Assembly (NCBI GenBank): GCA_030153805.1
Contig: JASKLG010000009.1
Location: 1-38,078 of the forward strand
Source: Bacillota bacterium
GTDB lineage: Bacteria > Bacillota > DTU030 > DUMP01
DNA: 38,078 nucleotides
Direction of reading: 5' to 3'
Program-made: the position numbers and the translations under genes
Part shown: positions 16,569 through 24,177 of the stretch, piece after piece
Layout: every line of letters starts with the position of its first letter
How positions within the stretch are numbered: position 1 is the first letter of the stretch
Notes under the pieces: model-generated
The model's database searches: none
What the model was told of the DNA's origin: nothing
What the model saw: only the letters and a program-made list of their open reading frames with translations

Positions 16569-18073
16569 TTTCCCGTCATCTCCCTCAAGAACTCACGCGC
16601 CACCTGCCGGTCGTCGAAAGGCAAGGTACGGTCGCCAATGATCTGGTATGTTTCGTGCCCTTTACCGGCAATGAGAACCACGTCATCCGCCCGGGCCTCT
16701 GCCAGAGCCTCCCTGATGGCTTCCCGCCTGTCCGGAATAAGAATGTACTTCCCAGAAGAGCCTTCCTCCGCGCGCGCCCCGGCCTCAATATCCTGCATAA
16801 TAGCCAGGGGATCTTCGCTCCTTGGATTATCGGAGGTTATAAACACCCGGTCGGCATATCTTACCGCCAGATGCCCCATGATCGGCCGCTTCGTACGGTC
16901 GCGATCTCCCCCACAACCAAAAACGAGGATTATGCGCCCGCGGGCAAATTCTTTCGCCGTCCTTAGGATATTCTCCAAGCCGTCCGGTGTGTGAGCATAG
17001 TCGACAATAACGGCGAAATCCTGGCCCTCCTGGATCAGTTCAAACCGTCCCGGCACACCCGGAAGCCCTTCCAGGGCCGCTTTAATAGTGGCGAGCGAAA
17101 TACCCTCCGCAAGCCCTACCCCGCAGGCCGCCAGCGCGTTGTATACGCTGAAAAGGCCGGTAAACCGGAGCCTGACCCGTTCCGTGCCGATGGGCGTGCG
17201 CAACGTAAAAGCTACCCCCTGCGCCTTAATGTCCACATCTTCCGCCCTGATATCGGCCTCTTCCCGAACGCCGTAGGTGAGAATGCGCTGGGAGGTGGCG
17301 CGGCGCATGGCCTCGCCACTCGGATCGTCGGCATTGATCACGGCCGTGCGGGAGCCGGCTTTTGCACCAAGACGATCGAGCTGTTCAAACAGGCGGGCCT
17401 TGGCCCGGCGGTAGTTGTCGAGTGTCTGGTGGAAATCTAAATGGTCCTGGGTAAGGTTGGTGAAAACGGCTATGTCGAACTCGATGTTCTTTACCCGCCC
17501 GAGCTCAAGGGCATGAGAAGAAACCTCCATAACGGCATGCGTCACGCCCACTTTGGTCATACGGTAAAAAAGCTCTTCCACATCCAGCGACTCCGGCGTA
17601 GTCCTTTCCACCGGCAGCACCTCGTCGCCCACGTGGTTTTCCACCGTTCCGATGAGTCCAGTCTTATGTCCGGCCGCCCGAAAGATGGCCTCGCTCATGA
17701 AGGTGGTGGTGGTCTTCCCGTTCGTGCCTGTGACACCAACCACGCGCAGCCGGCGCGAAGGGTAACCAAAAAATGCCGCCGCCAAATCGGGCAGGGCCTG
17801 CCGGCTGTCCGGAACCACTACCTTGACGATGCCCGGCGGCACGCTCACCTCCGGACGGTCCACCACTACGGCCCGCGCTCCTCTGGCCAGGGCCTCGGGC
17901 AAATAAAGGTGGCCGTCCTGCCGGAAACCGCGTATGGCCACAAACAAGCCCCCCGGCTCTACCCGGCGGGAATCGTAGGCAATTTGGTTTACCGTAACAT
18001 CGGCGGCCGGTTCCAGCCCTTCTAAGGTCAGAACCGGAGTTGCGGCAATTAGTTCACGCAGTTTCTTTTCCAT
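16556..18073 (-). CDS. murE: UDP-MurNAc-L-Ala-D-Glu--meso-diaminopimelate ligase (MurE)
   Basis: MurE adds the third residue of the stem peptide. The ATP loop GTNGKTTTT lies at 117-125 and the DNPR motif at 415-418; DNPR marks enzymes that use meso-diaminopimelate rather than lysine, so the wall should be of the mDAP type. The product has 505 residues from the ATG at 18073, which has GGGAGG nine bases upstream. The open frame goes further upstream but without conserved sequence. A 187-base gap separates it from the upstream PBP gene. Confidence 0.94.
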   Translation of the reverse strand: MEKKLRELIAATPVLTLEGLEPAADVTVNQIAYDSRRVEPGGLFVAIRGFRQDGHLYLPEALARGARAVVVDRPEVSVPPGIVKVVVPDSRQALPDLAAAFFGYPSRRLRVVGVTGTNGKTTTTFMSEAIFRAAGHKTGLIGTVENHVGDEVLPVERTTPESLDVEELFYRMTKVGVTHAVMEVSSHALELGRVKNIEFDIAVFTNLTQDHLDFHQTLDNYRRAKARLFEQLDRLGAKAGSRTAVINADDPSGEAMRRATSQRILTYGVREEADIRAEDVDIKAQGVAFTLRTPIGTERVRLRFTGLFSVYNALAACGVGLAEGISLATIKAALEGLPGVPGRFELIQEGQDFAVIVDYAHTPDGLENILRTAKEFARGRIILVFGCGGDRDRTKRPIMGHLAVRYADRVFITSDNPRSEDPLAIMQDIEAGARAEEGSSGKYILIPDRREAIREALAEARADDVVLIAGKGHETYQIIGDRTLPFDDRQVAREFLREMTGKCGQ

Positions 18074-18260
18074 CGCCTTAGCCTCCCTACCGTTCTCCGC
18101 CCTTAGTATTTCTTTTTTTCTGGTACTTGATCCAGTCGTTTCCTTCGCGTTGGTAAGCCAATCCAACTTCGGCCGTGCCGGCCAGGTTAGAGATTTCGGT
18201 AGTGAGGGTCCTTTTCCTGCTGCTGAAACCCCTTTCCTGGTTAACTTTTAGTAAACAATT

Positions 18261-20381
18261 TTACGGCGTAACCGGAGGTTCGGTACCCTCCGCCTGCTCC
18301 TCTGTCGCCGGTGGCCGAAACTCGACAACCACTAGAGACCCGGCCGGTACGCGAGTACGCGGCGCCGGGTCCTGGCTCACAGCCAGCCCCGTCCCTACCG
18401 GCTTCAACGTAAGACCGATCTCGGCCAAAGTTTGAGCCGCTTGACGCATTGTCTGCCCTTTTAAATTGGGAACGGTTACCATGCCGGGCGACGGGTTGGC
18501 TTCGCCCTGAACCAGGATGATGCGCGTACCCGGCGCTACCATCGTACCGGGCGGCGGTGTCTGGTCGATAATCACACCGCCCTCTCCCTCCAGCTTGTAC
18601 GGAAGGCCTCGCTCCTCAAGCACCTTCTTCGCCACCTCCGGCGGGAGGTTCACCACCCCCGGCACCTCTACGGCCCGTTCGGTTTCTTCTTTTTCTTCCG
18701 GCAAAGCGGCAGGCGGGATGCCTAAATAACGCAGGCTATCCTCCATAACCCGCTTGAAAACCGGCGCCGCTACCACGCCGCCGTAATAGGCGCCCTTTGG
18801 TTCATCCACCACCACCAGGACGGCCAAGCGCGGGTCATCCACCGGCCCAAAGCCGATAAAAGATGCTACATGCTTATCCGAGACGTAGCGCCCGTCGACG
18901 ATCTTCTGCGCCGTTCCTGTTTTCCCGGCCAGGCGGTAGCCGGGAATCTGCGCCTGACGGCCCGTCCCGTCCTCCACAACGCCTTCCAACAGGCGCGCCA
19001 CCAGGTCGGCCGTACCCGGCGATACCACCTGGCGGACCTCTACCGGACTGAACGCTTTAACTACGTTTCCAGACTCATCCCGGATCTCGCGCACGATCTG
19101 CGGTTTCAGCAGAACCCCGTGGTTGGCAATGGCTCCGACCATAGTAATCATTTGCAGTGGCGTCACGGCAATACCCTGGCCGAAAGCAATGTTGGCCTGT
19201 TCTACCGGCCCTACCCGGTCGAGCGGGAGGAGAATGCCCTGTGCTTCGCCCGGCAGGTCAGAGCCGGGTACCGATCCAAAACCGAAGGCAGTTATGTAGC
19301 GGTACAGCCGGTCTTTGTTCATCCTGAGCCCTATTGTCATAAAGCCGACATTACAGGAATTCTTGACCACCTCAGCAAAGGTTTGGCTGCCGTGTGCGGT
19401 CACACAACCTATATAATGGTCGGCTACCTGCATGCCCCCGCGGCAGTAAAATCCGTCGCCCTCTTTTACCACGCCCTCCTCAATGGCCGCGGCCGCAGTA
19501 ACGATTTTGAACGTGGATCCCGGTTCGTAATTGTACCAGACAGCCAGGTTCCGCCGGTTTATCTCCGGCACAGCCAGGGGCTTATTGGGATCGAAGGTGG
19601 GGCGGTTGGCCAAAGCCAGGATCTCCCCCGTGCGGGGGTTAGTGACAATGATGGTAGCGCCCTTTGCTTGCGTCTCCTGCATCACCCGGTCCAGTTCGCG
19701 TTCGGCAATGTGCTGGATAACCTCATCAAGGGTAAGAACGAGGTTGTCGCCATTCTTAGAAGGCACGTACTGCTTCTTTCCCCCTGGGATCTCCCGGCCG
19801 TAGGCATCTGTCTCGCCGCGGAAGCGGCCCGGGGTACCGCGAAGTTCCTTGTCGTAAACCAGCTCCAACCCTTCCAAACCTTGGTTGTCGATGCCGGCAA
19901 AGCCCAGGACGTGAGCGGCCAGAGTGCCGTTGGGGTAAAAGCGTTCACTTTCTTCCACCAGATATACTCCTTCGAGCTTCAGGTCGCGCACCCGCTTAGC
20001 TTTATCCGGGTCAATTTTACGCTGAATCCATTCAAAGGAAGTGTTTTTCTTAACCTTGGTCAGGACCTGGTCCGGAGAAATCTCCAATGCCGCCGCCAGT
20101 TCTCGAGCCACCTTTTCCGGATCGCTGATCTGCCGCGGGTTCACCACCACACTGTCCAGGCTGACGTTGATGGCCAGTTTTTTCCCATTTCGGTCGGTAA
20201 TGATGCCGCGTTTGGGCTGAATCTCAATCTCGCGCAGGCGCTGGGCCAGAGCTTCCGACCGGTAGCGCACGTGGTTCAGTATCTGAAGGTAGAAAAGGCG
20301 GGCCGCCAGCCCGCTATAAGCAACGGTAACTAGGAGGAAAAACACGGCTATTCGCCGCCGCATGAGAAGCGTTTGCTTCAC
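18261..20381 (-). CDS. Class B penicillin-binding protein with PASTA domains (SpoVD/FtsI type)
   Basis: This is a membrane-anchored D,D-transpeptidase that cross-links peptidoglycan at the septum or, as SpoVD, in the spore cortex. The 706-residue product has an N-terminal membrane segment (about residues 10-30), a dimerisation domain, and a transpeptidase domain with S289-TFK, S342-CN and K487-TGT catalytic motifs. Two PASTA domains follow (about 572-636 and 640-700), separated from the catalytic domain by an acidic linker. The PASTA repeats favour the SpoVD-like class. As the only PBP in this dcw cluster, it may serve vegetative division. After its TAA, the same frame stays open for 57 codons. 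Confidence 0.92.
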   Translation of the reverse strand: MKQTLLMRRRIAVFFLLVTVAYSGLAARLFYLQILNHVRYRSEALAQRLREIEIQPKRGIITDRNGKKLAINVSLDSVVVNPRQISDPEKVARELAAALEISPDQVLTKVKKNTSFEWIQRKIDPDKAKRVRDLKLEGVYLVEESERFYPNGTLAAHVLGFAGIDNQGLEGLELVYDKELRGTPGRFRGETDAYGREIPGGKKQYVPSKNGDNLVLTLDEVIQHIAERELDRVMQETQAKGATIIVTNPRTGEILALANRPTFDPNKPLAVPEINRRNLAVWYNYEPGSTFKIVTAAAAIEEGVVKEGDGFYCRGGMQVADHYIGCVTAHGSQTFAEVVKNSCNVGFMTIGLRMNKDRLYRYITAFGFGSVPGSDLPGEAQGILLPLDRVGPVEQANIAFGQGIAVTPLQMITMVGAIANHGVLLKPQIVREIRDESGNVVKAFSPVEVRQVVSPGTADLVARLLEGVVEDGTGRQAQIPGYRLAGKTGTAQKIVDGRYVSDKHVASFIGFGPVDDPRLAVLVVVDEPKGAYYGGVVAAPVFKRVMEDSLRYLGIPPAALPEEKEETERAVEVPGVVNLPPEVAKKVLEERGLPYKLEGEGGVIIDQTPPPGTMVAPGTRIILVQGEANPSPGMVTVPNLKGQTMRQAAQTLAEIGLTLKPVGTGLAVSQDPAPRTRVPAGSLVVVEFRPPATEEQAEGTEPPVTP

Positions 20382-20397
20382 GCCTGCCCACCAACCT

Positions 20398-20892
20398 TTA
20401 GTTTTCCTCGCTGATCCCCTTGGCTAGAGCCCGGCGCACCCCCTGAGCCCAGTTCAAAAGGGCCGTCACCCTGTCGGGCTTGGGAGTCGGTGCCGGCTCT
20501 AGTGTACCTGTAATTTGAGTCTCAACCGGTGGCTCGGGAAGTACCGCCACCACCTTAACCTCTTCCGGTTTACAGAAGCCCAGACGCTGGGTAGCCTCTC
20601 TTTCAATGCGGGCGAGCGACTTTAGTTCTCCGGCCTCTTGCTCCAGCTGCTCCTGGACGGCAATTAAGCGGCCCAGTTCCTTTTCCGCCCGCGCCAGACG
20701 CAGGTTGAGCTGGGCGACATATGCGTACTGAGCCACATAAGAGAGCACCAGGGCTACGACCGTAGCCACAAAGAGGCCGTACGCCGTAAGAGGAGTCACC
20801 TTTTTTCTTGCCCGCCGCTCGATCTGCCTTCCAGAGCGGGGAGCCGATTCTTCCGTCATAGGAGCACGGAGCGCCGCAGTCTTCCCTACCAC
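20398..20892 (-). CDS. ftsL: FtsL-like septum protein
   Basis: This small bitopic divisome protein has 164 residues: a basic cytoplasmic N-terminus (RRARKK around 26-31), one membrane segment (about 36-58), then a leucine-rich coiled coil (about 62-100) of the FtsL/DivIC type. A C-terminal extension rich in Pro follows, longer than most FtsL proteins. Identification rests mainly on topology and position, since the sequence family is weakly conserved. The GTG start overlaps the rsmH end by seven bases and has GGAGGGA upstream. It precedes the PBP gene by 16 bases. Confidence 0.85.
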   Translation of the reverse strand: MVGKTAALRAPMTEESAPRSGRQIERRARKKVTPLTAYGLFVATVVALVLSYVAQYAYVAQLNLRLARAEKELGRLIAVQEQLEQEAGELKSLARIEREATQRLGFCKPEEVKVVAVLPEPPVETQITGTLEPAPTPKPDRVTALLNWAQGVRRALAKGISEEN

Positions 20893-21812
20893 CTTATGCG
20901 TCCCTCCTCCAGGCTAGAACCATGCTTCTTCTCCCCAACCCGGAGTTTGGCACTCCGAGAGCGCGGGTTGCGCGCAATTTCCGCTTCGGTAGGCGTTACC
21001 GGCTTCTTGGTTACGATCTCAATTTCTCCAGCCCCAGCCAGGCGGCGAAAAGTGTGCTTGACAATACGGTCCTCAAGCGAGTGGAAAGAAATGACCAGGA
21101 CGCGCCCGCCCGGTGCCAGAATGTGGCCGGCCGCCACCAGGCTTTCTTCCAGACAGCCGAGCTCGTTATTCACGGCAATGCGCAGGGCTTGAAAAGTCCG
21201 GCGCGCCGGGTGCGGCCCACGCCGTCGGGCTGCCGCCGGAATGGCTTCCTTGATCACCTCCACCAGCTCCCCCGTGGTATCGATCGGGCGGCGCAGCCGG
21301 CGTTTCTCGATAAAACCGGCAATCCGCTGAGCCCATTTTTCTTCGCCGTACTCTCGTATAATTCGCGCGAGTTCCCGTCGCGGCCAGGTGTTCACAACAT
21401 CCCAGGCCGTAAGCGACTGGGTGCGGTCCATGCGCATATCGAGCGGCGCATCAACCTGGTACGAAAATCCCCGTTCCGCTTCATCCAGCTGGGGTGAGGA
21501 CACGCCCAAGTCAAAGAGGATGCCTTGAGGGGCCGGGAGTCTTGATTCCTGCCAGATTTCCTTTAGCCGGCAGAAATTGGCATGCACCAGCCGGACGCGG
21601 TCTCCATATGGCTCGAGCTTTTCACCAGCCGCAGCCAGGGCAGCCTCGTCCCGGTCGATGCCCAGAAGAACCCCGTCTGGGGCAGTCCTTTCTAAGATTT
21701 CTCGCGCATGTCCGCCGCCACCTAAAGTGCAGTCGATATAGAGTCCTCCGGGACGGCAGCCCAAGTAGTACAATACTTCGTCTAACATAACGGGCTCGTG
21801 CCGGAAGGTCAT
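20886..21812 (-). CDS. rsmH: 16S rRNA (cytosine(1402)-N(4))-methyltransferase (RsmH)
   Basis: RsmH (MraW) uses S-adenosylmethionine to methylate C1402 of 16S rRNA. The 308-residue product begins [14 protein letters not shown] and carries the SAM loop [10 protein letters not shown] and the [11 protein letters not shown] motif. The ATG at 21812 is chosen because GGGGTGATC precedes it and it matches the family N-terminus, rather than the frame start at 21833 inside mraZ. It begins ten bases after the mraZ stop. Confidence 0.95.
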   Translation of the reverse strand: MTFRHEPVMLDEVLYYLGCRPGGLYIDCTLGGGGHAREILERTAPDGVLLGIDRDEAALAAAGEKLEPYGDRVRLVHANFCRLKEIWQESRLPAPQGILFDLGVSSPQLDEAERGFSYQVDAPLDMRMDRTQSLTAWDVVNTWPRRELARIIREYGEEKWAQRIAGFIEKRRLRRPIDTTGELVEVIKEAIPAAARRRGPHPARRTFQALRIAVNNELGCLEESLVAAGHILAPGGRVLVISFHSLEDRIVKHTFRRLAGAGEIEIVTKKPVTPTEAEIARNPRSRSAKLRVGEKKHGSSLEEGRIRW

Positions 21813-21822
21813 TTGATCACCC

Positions 21823-22254
21823 CTAAATGCCAAGGTCTACCATCTTTTCGGCGAATTCGGCAAAGTTGTCGCGCACGGTAGCGCTGTAATTGTCCCACTC
21901 TTCCTGGCTCCAAATCTCCAGCCGGGTAGATACACCGATAATGACCGCATCCCGCTCAATTCCGGCATAGCTTCTCAGGTTGGCCGGTATAAGAACGCGG
22001 CCTTGGTTATCCAAACTGCATTCCGTAGCCCCGGCGAAAAAGAAGCGCACGAAGGCCCGGGCATCACTACGGGTAAAAGGCAGTTCCTTCAGCTTGCGTT
22101 CTAGCGTAGCCCACTCAGCAAGGGGGTATACGAACAGGCAACGGTCCAGCCCCCGGGTCATAATAAAGCGTTCGCCGAGCTCCTCGCGAAGGCGGGCAGG
22201 GATAAAAAGCCTGCCTTTGCCGTCTAAGGCATGCCGGTACTCACCCATGAACAT
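21823..22254 (-). CDS. mraZ: Transcriptional regulator MraZ
   Basis: MraZ is a DNA-binding protein with two AbrB-like SpoVT domains that regulates the dcw operon it heads. The 143-residue product begins [20 protein letters not shown] and repeats the fold at [17 protein letters not shown] chose the ATG at 22254 because GGGGTGAG is six bases upstream; the open frame extends to a GTG at 22263. A triple repeat that fits an autoregulatory operator lies just upstream. Confidence 0.94.
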   Translation of the reverse strand: MFMGEYRHALDGKGRLFIPARLREELGERFIMTRGLDRCLFVYPLAEWATLERKLKELPFTRSDARAFVRFFFAGATECSLDNQGRVLIPANLRSYAGIERDAVIIGVSTRLEIWSQEEWDNYSATVRDNFAEFAEKMVDLGI

Positions 22255-22280
22255 GCCGCTCACCCCACCGGGCTGTCTAC

Positions 22281-22310
22281 TTCACCACTTTCCACCACTT
22301 TCCACCACAT
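22281..22310 (-). promoter_or_regulatory. MraZ-type operator, three 10-bp direct repeats
   Basis: Read on the minus strand, GTGGTGGAAA occurs twice in a row and is preceded or followed by a variant copy, giving three GTGG units at exact 10-base spacing, about 25 bases upstream of the mraZ start. MraZ proteins are known to bind tandem GTGG/TGGG-type repeats at about one helical turn in the promoters of their own operons. The match of site, position and adjacent gene makes autoregulation of the dcw operon likely. I could not pick a confident -35/-10 pair. Confidence 0.75.
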
Positions 22311-22348
22311 AGATTCGCCCCAGCCGGTGGTTTTTCCTGCTATGATTG

Positions 22349-22380
22349 GAAAAAAATAAAAGACCTGGTTGACCAGGTCC
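22349..22380 (-). terminator. Terminator after the HutP-family gene
   Basis: On the minus strand GACCTGG-TCAA-CCAGGTC (22362-22379) is followed by TTTTATTTTTTT. This strong intrinsic terminator separates the HutP-family gene from the mraZ operon. Confidence 0.9.
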
Positions 22381-22404
22381 AGTTCGACTTAAGGCTTTGC
22401 TCAA

Positions 22405-22866
22405 CTAAATCTGAGCCGTCTCCTGTTCTTTGCCAAAGGCAGGGCTGGGAGCCGCCACGGCCCTGTGCCCCAATCCGAGGGCTACTTCGTTGAGGTGTAG
22501 AAGGCCGATCCCGCAAAAGATGACCACCACTATGTGCTCACCCTTACGGGCGATCCCAATTTTGCCGCCTACATTTAGACCAATCGCTTTGGGCATAATC
22601 TGGGAAAGCGCTTCACGGGCGGCACCGGCCACTCCTCCCTCTTCCGCCTGCACTTCGGCTATAAGCCCTTCTCGTTTAGCCGCCACCACCGCTCGCTCGA
22701 TGACTTTCTTTACGGAAGAGATGAACTCCCCGCCGTAATCTACTGCCGCCGCATAAATTCCCTCTTGTCGCAATACCTCCTTGAGCCGCTGCTCGTCATC
22801 GCGCGTCCGCGAAAGGGCCATCTCGATCGCCGCCCGGGCCACTTCGCTCGATCGCGCCATCTCCAT
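22405..22866 (-). CDS. HutP family protein
   Basis: This 153-residue protein matches the HutP family, the RNA-binding antiterminator that in Bacillus responds to histidine and Mg2+ to allow hut expression. Family-like blocks are VDYGGEFISSVKK, IERAVVAAKREGLI, AREALSQIMPKA and GEHIVVVIFCGIGLLHLNEVA. It is longer and differs from Bacillus HutP, belonging to a group in Clostridia with no hut genes nearby, so the ligand and target RNA are unknown. The ATG at 22866 has GGGGGG eight bases upstream. It follows a PHP-type histidinol-phosphatase gene by 18 bases, which could suggest a histidine link, and it is separated from mraZ by a strong terminator. Confidence 0.8.
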   Translation of the reverse strand: MEMARSSEVARAAIEMALSRTRDDEQRLKEVLRQEGIYAAAVDYGGEFISSVKKVIERAVVAAKREGLIAEVQAEEGGVAGAAREALSQIMPKAIGLNVGGKIGIARKGEHIVVVIFCGIGLLHLNEVALGLGHRAVAAPSPAFGKEQETAQI

Positions 22867-22884
22867 GTCACCCACCCCCCTTTT

Positions 22885-23655
22885 TTATCCAAGTGGAACC
22901 AAGAACCTTCGGCGGTTAGAAAAGATAGCGATTTTCCGGTATCCCGCCCGCCAAGCCAGGGTCGCAGCCAAATGAATGTCCCGGCCGGCATCCTGCGGGC
23001 GGTGGGCATCAGAACCCAAGGTAAGAGGTATGCCCAGCCTCGAGCATTCCTCAAGGAGTGCCTGGGTCGGGTAGAAGTCGTGCGCAGGCTTGTGCCGTCC
23101 GTTAGTATTAAGTTCTATACACAACCCGGCGTCGGCTATAGCGGCCAAAGCCGGGAGCGCGAGGTTTATGGCATCTTGAGGAGGAACAAAGTTAAAAATT
23201 TTTATGAGATCTAAATGGCCGATGATGTCGAAAAGCCCGCTAGCTGCCGCCTGAGCTACACAGGCATAGTAACGACGAAAGAGATCCGTTGTCTCCCAAT
23301 CGGCGTACTGGGGAATGTTAGTGTCTACATCAAAAGAGAAACCGTCCACCTGGTGGACGGAACCAATAACGAAGTCAAAGGGCCACTCCCTTAGAAAGGC
23401 CCTGATTTCTGCTTCCCGGCCGGGAACGTAGTCGACTTCCACTCCTACGCGCACGACAAGACGCGGAAAGCGCTTTGCCTGAAGCTGGAATCGTTCCGGG
23501 TCAAAATGTGGGCGGTAGTAGTCGTGCTCGGCAAAGCCAATTTCCTTCAAACCCCGACTTAACGCGGTTTGGCAGTAAAGGGCCAATTCCTCGTCACTTT
23601 GGTGAAAGCTATCGTGACCGAGGGTATGGATATGGTAGTCGACCAGCAAAGGCAT
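22885..23655 (-). CDS. PHP-domain histidinol-phosphatase (HisJ-like)
   Basis: This metal-dependent PHP phosphatase probably converts histidinol phosphate to histidinol. The 256-residue product begins with DYHIHT, the first PHP motif. Later metal-binding motifs are FAEHD, VGVEVDY, IGSVHQVDG, GHLDLIK and LGSDAHRP. The DUF-like arrangement and the IELNTNGRHK block match HisJ/HisK phosphatases. The ATG start is preceded by GAAGGAAGG. It is followed by the HutP-family gene, and hisC lies at the other end of the window, so a histidine role is plausible but the operon does not prove it. Confidence 0.82.
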   Translation of the reverse strand: MPLLVDYHIHTLGHDSFHQSDEELALYCQTALSRGLKEIGFAEHDYYRPHFDPERFQLQAKRFPRLVVRVGVEVDYVPGREAEIRAFLREWPFDFVIGSVHQVDGFSFDVDTNIPQYADWETTDLFRRYYACVAQAAASGLFDIIGHLDLIKIFNFVPPQDAINLALPALAAIADAGLCIELNTNGRHKPAHDFYPTQALLEECSRLGIPLTLGSDAHRPQDAGRDIHLAATLAWRAGYRKIAIFSNRRRFLVPLG

Positions 23656-23675
23656 TCCTTCCTTCTCTTTGAAGC

Positions 23676-23840
23676 CTAAGATAAACCAGAAAGTTCACGT
23701 GTCGCGAGAAGCAGGTATTTGTCTAACTCACGGCTCAACTCAAGTACCCGGCCCCTGGCAATGTTGCCGCCAAGGGTTCCTGCTACTCGGTAAAGCTCTT
23801 CCCGCAAAGCTTCAATCGAACAAAACACGTTAGAACTCAC
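23676..23840 (-). CDS. Spo0E-family aspartyl-phosphatase-like small protein
   Basis: This 54-residue cytoplasmic protein has the two-helix Spo0E pattern: SIEALREELYRVAG, then a turn, then VLELSRELDKYLL with the SxELD signature. Spo0E proteins remove phosphate from Spo0A and restrain sporulation. The turn between the helices contains GGNIARGR. I chose the GTG at 23840 because GGGGAGG is eight bases upstream; the open frame begins 14 codons earlier without a good site. A good -35/-10 pair precedes it. The PHP gene follows after 20 bases, so they may be co-transcribed. Confidence 0.75.
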   Translation of the reverse strand: MSSNVFCSIEALREELYRVAGTLGGNIARGRVLELSRELDKYLLLATRELSGLS

Positions 23841-23872
23841 CCGACAGCCTCCCCTTTTCAACACTGTACTAA

Positions 23873-23901
23873 ATGATAGCAAAGAGTTAATGGCAAATCA
23901 A
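23873..23901 (-). promoter_or_regulatory. Promoter of the Spo0E-like gene
   Basis: On the minus strand TTGATT (23896-23901) and TATCAT (23873-23878) are separated by 17 bases, about 33 bases upstream of the GTG start. The spacing and both boxes fit the housekeeping sigma factor. Confidence 0.6.
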
Positions 23902-23954
23902 GTAAAGGTATGCAGTATTTTACATTAAAATGTTGTTAAGAGGGAGACTGTGCC

Positions 23955-24068
23955 TTACCTAAGGGAACGATTGCGATTACCGTAACGGCGAACGGCTAGT
24001 TGTACAAGTAAAAATAGCATTCCCGCCAAAAACAGGGTACCGAAGAGGAGGTCCATCCAGAAGGCCAT
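23955..24068 (-). CDS. Small single-span membrane protein, 37 residues, unknown
   Basis: A short frame starts with ATG at 24068, has an AGGAGGGA site nine or so bases upstream, and ends with TAA. The product begins MAFWMDLLFGTLFLAG and has one hydrophobic span (about residues 4-26) followed by a basic tail (RRYGNRNRSLR), so the N-terminus probably faces outward or the tail inward by the positive-inside rule. It lies between the Spo0E-like gene and the lipoprotein gene, all on one strand. I do not recognise a family. Strong translation signals and the clean topology argue that it is real. Confidence 0.55.
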   Translation of the reverse strand: MAFWMDLLFGTLFLAGMLFLLVQLAVRRYGNRNRSLR

Positions 24069-24155
24069 GCCACCGTCCCTCCTTTCGGTCGGACTCTACA
24101 GAATTATTTTACAACCACCCCGCCGCCGGCACAAGCACCAATTGGCCGGGTAAGT

Positions 24156-24177
24156 AAAAAGGCTAAAGCTCCTTTTA
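24156..24177 (-). terminator. Weak terminator after the lipoprotein gene
   Basis: On the minus strand AAAAGG(A)GCT pairs with AGCCTTTTT around a two-base loop, with one bulge and one G-U pair, and ends in five T. It overlaps the lipoprotein stop codon. Confidence 0.35.

Noticed and set aside
18870-20333. A 487-codon open frame on the plus strand
   Set aside because: It is exactly antisense to the transpeptidase domain of the PBP gene, has no family resemblance and no convincing ribosome binding site; long antisense frames are common in GC-rich DNA.
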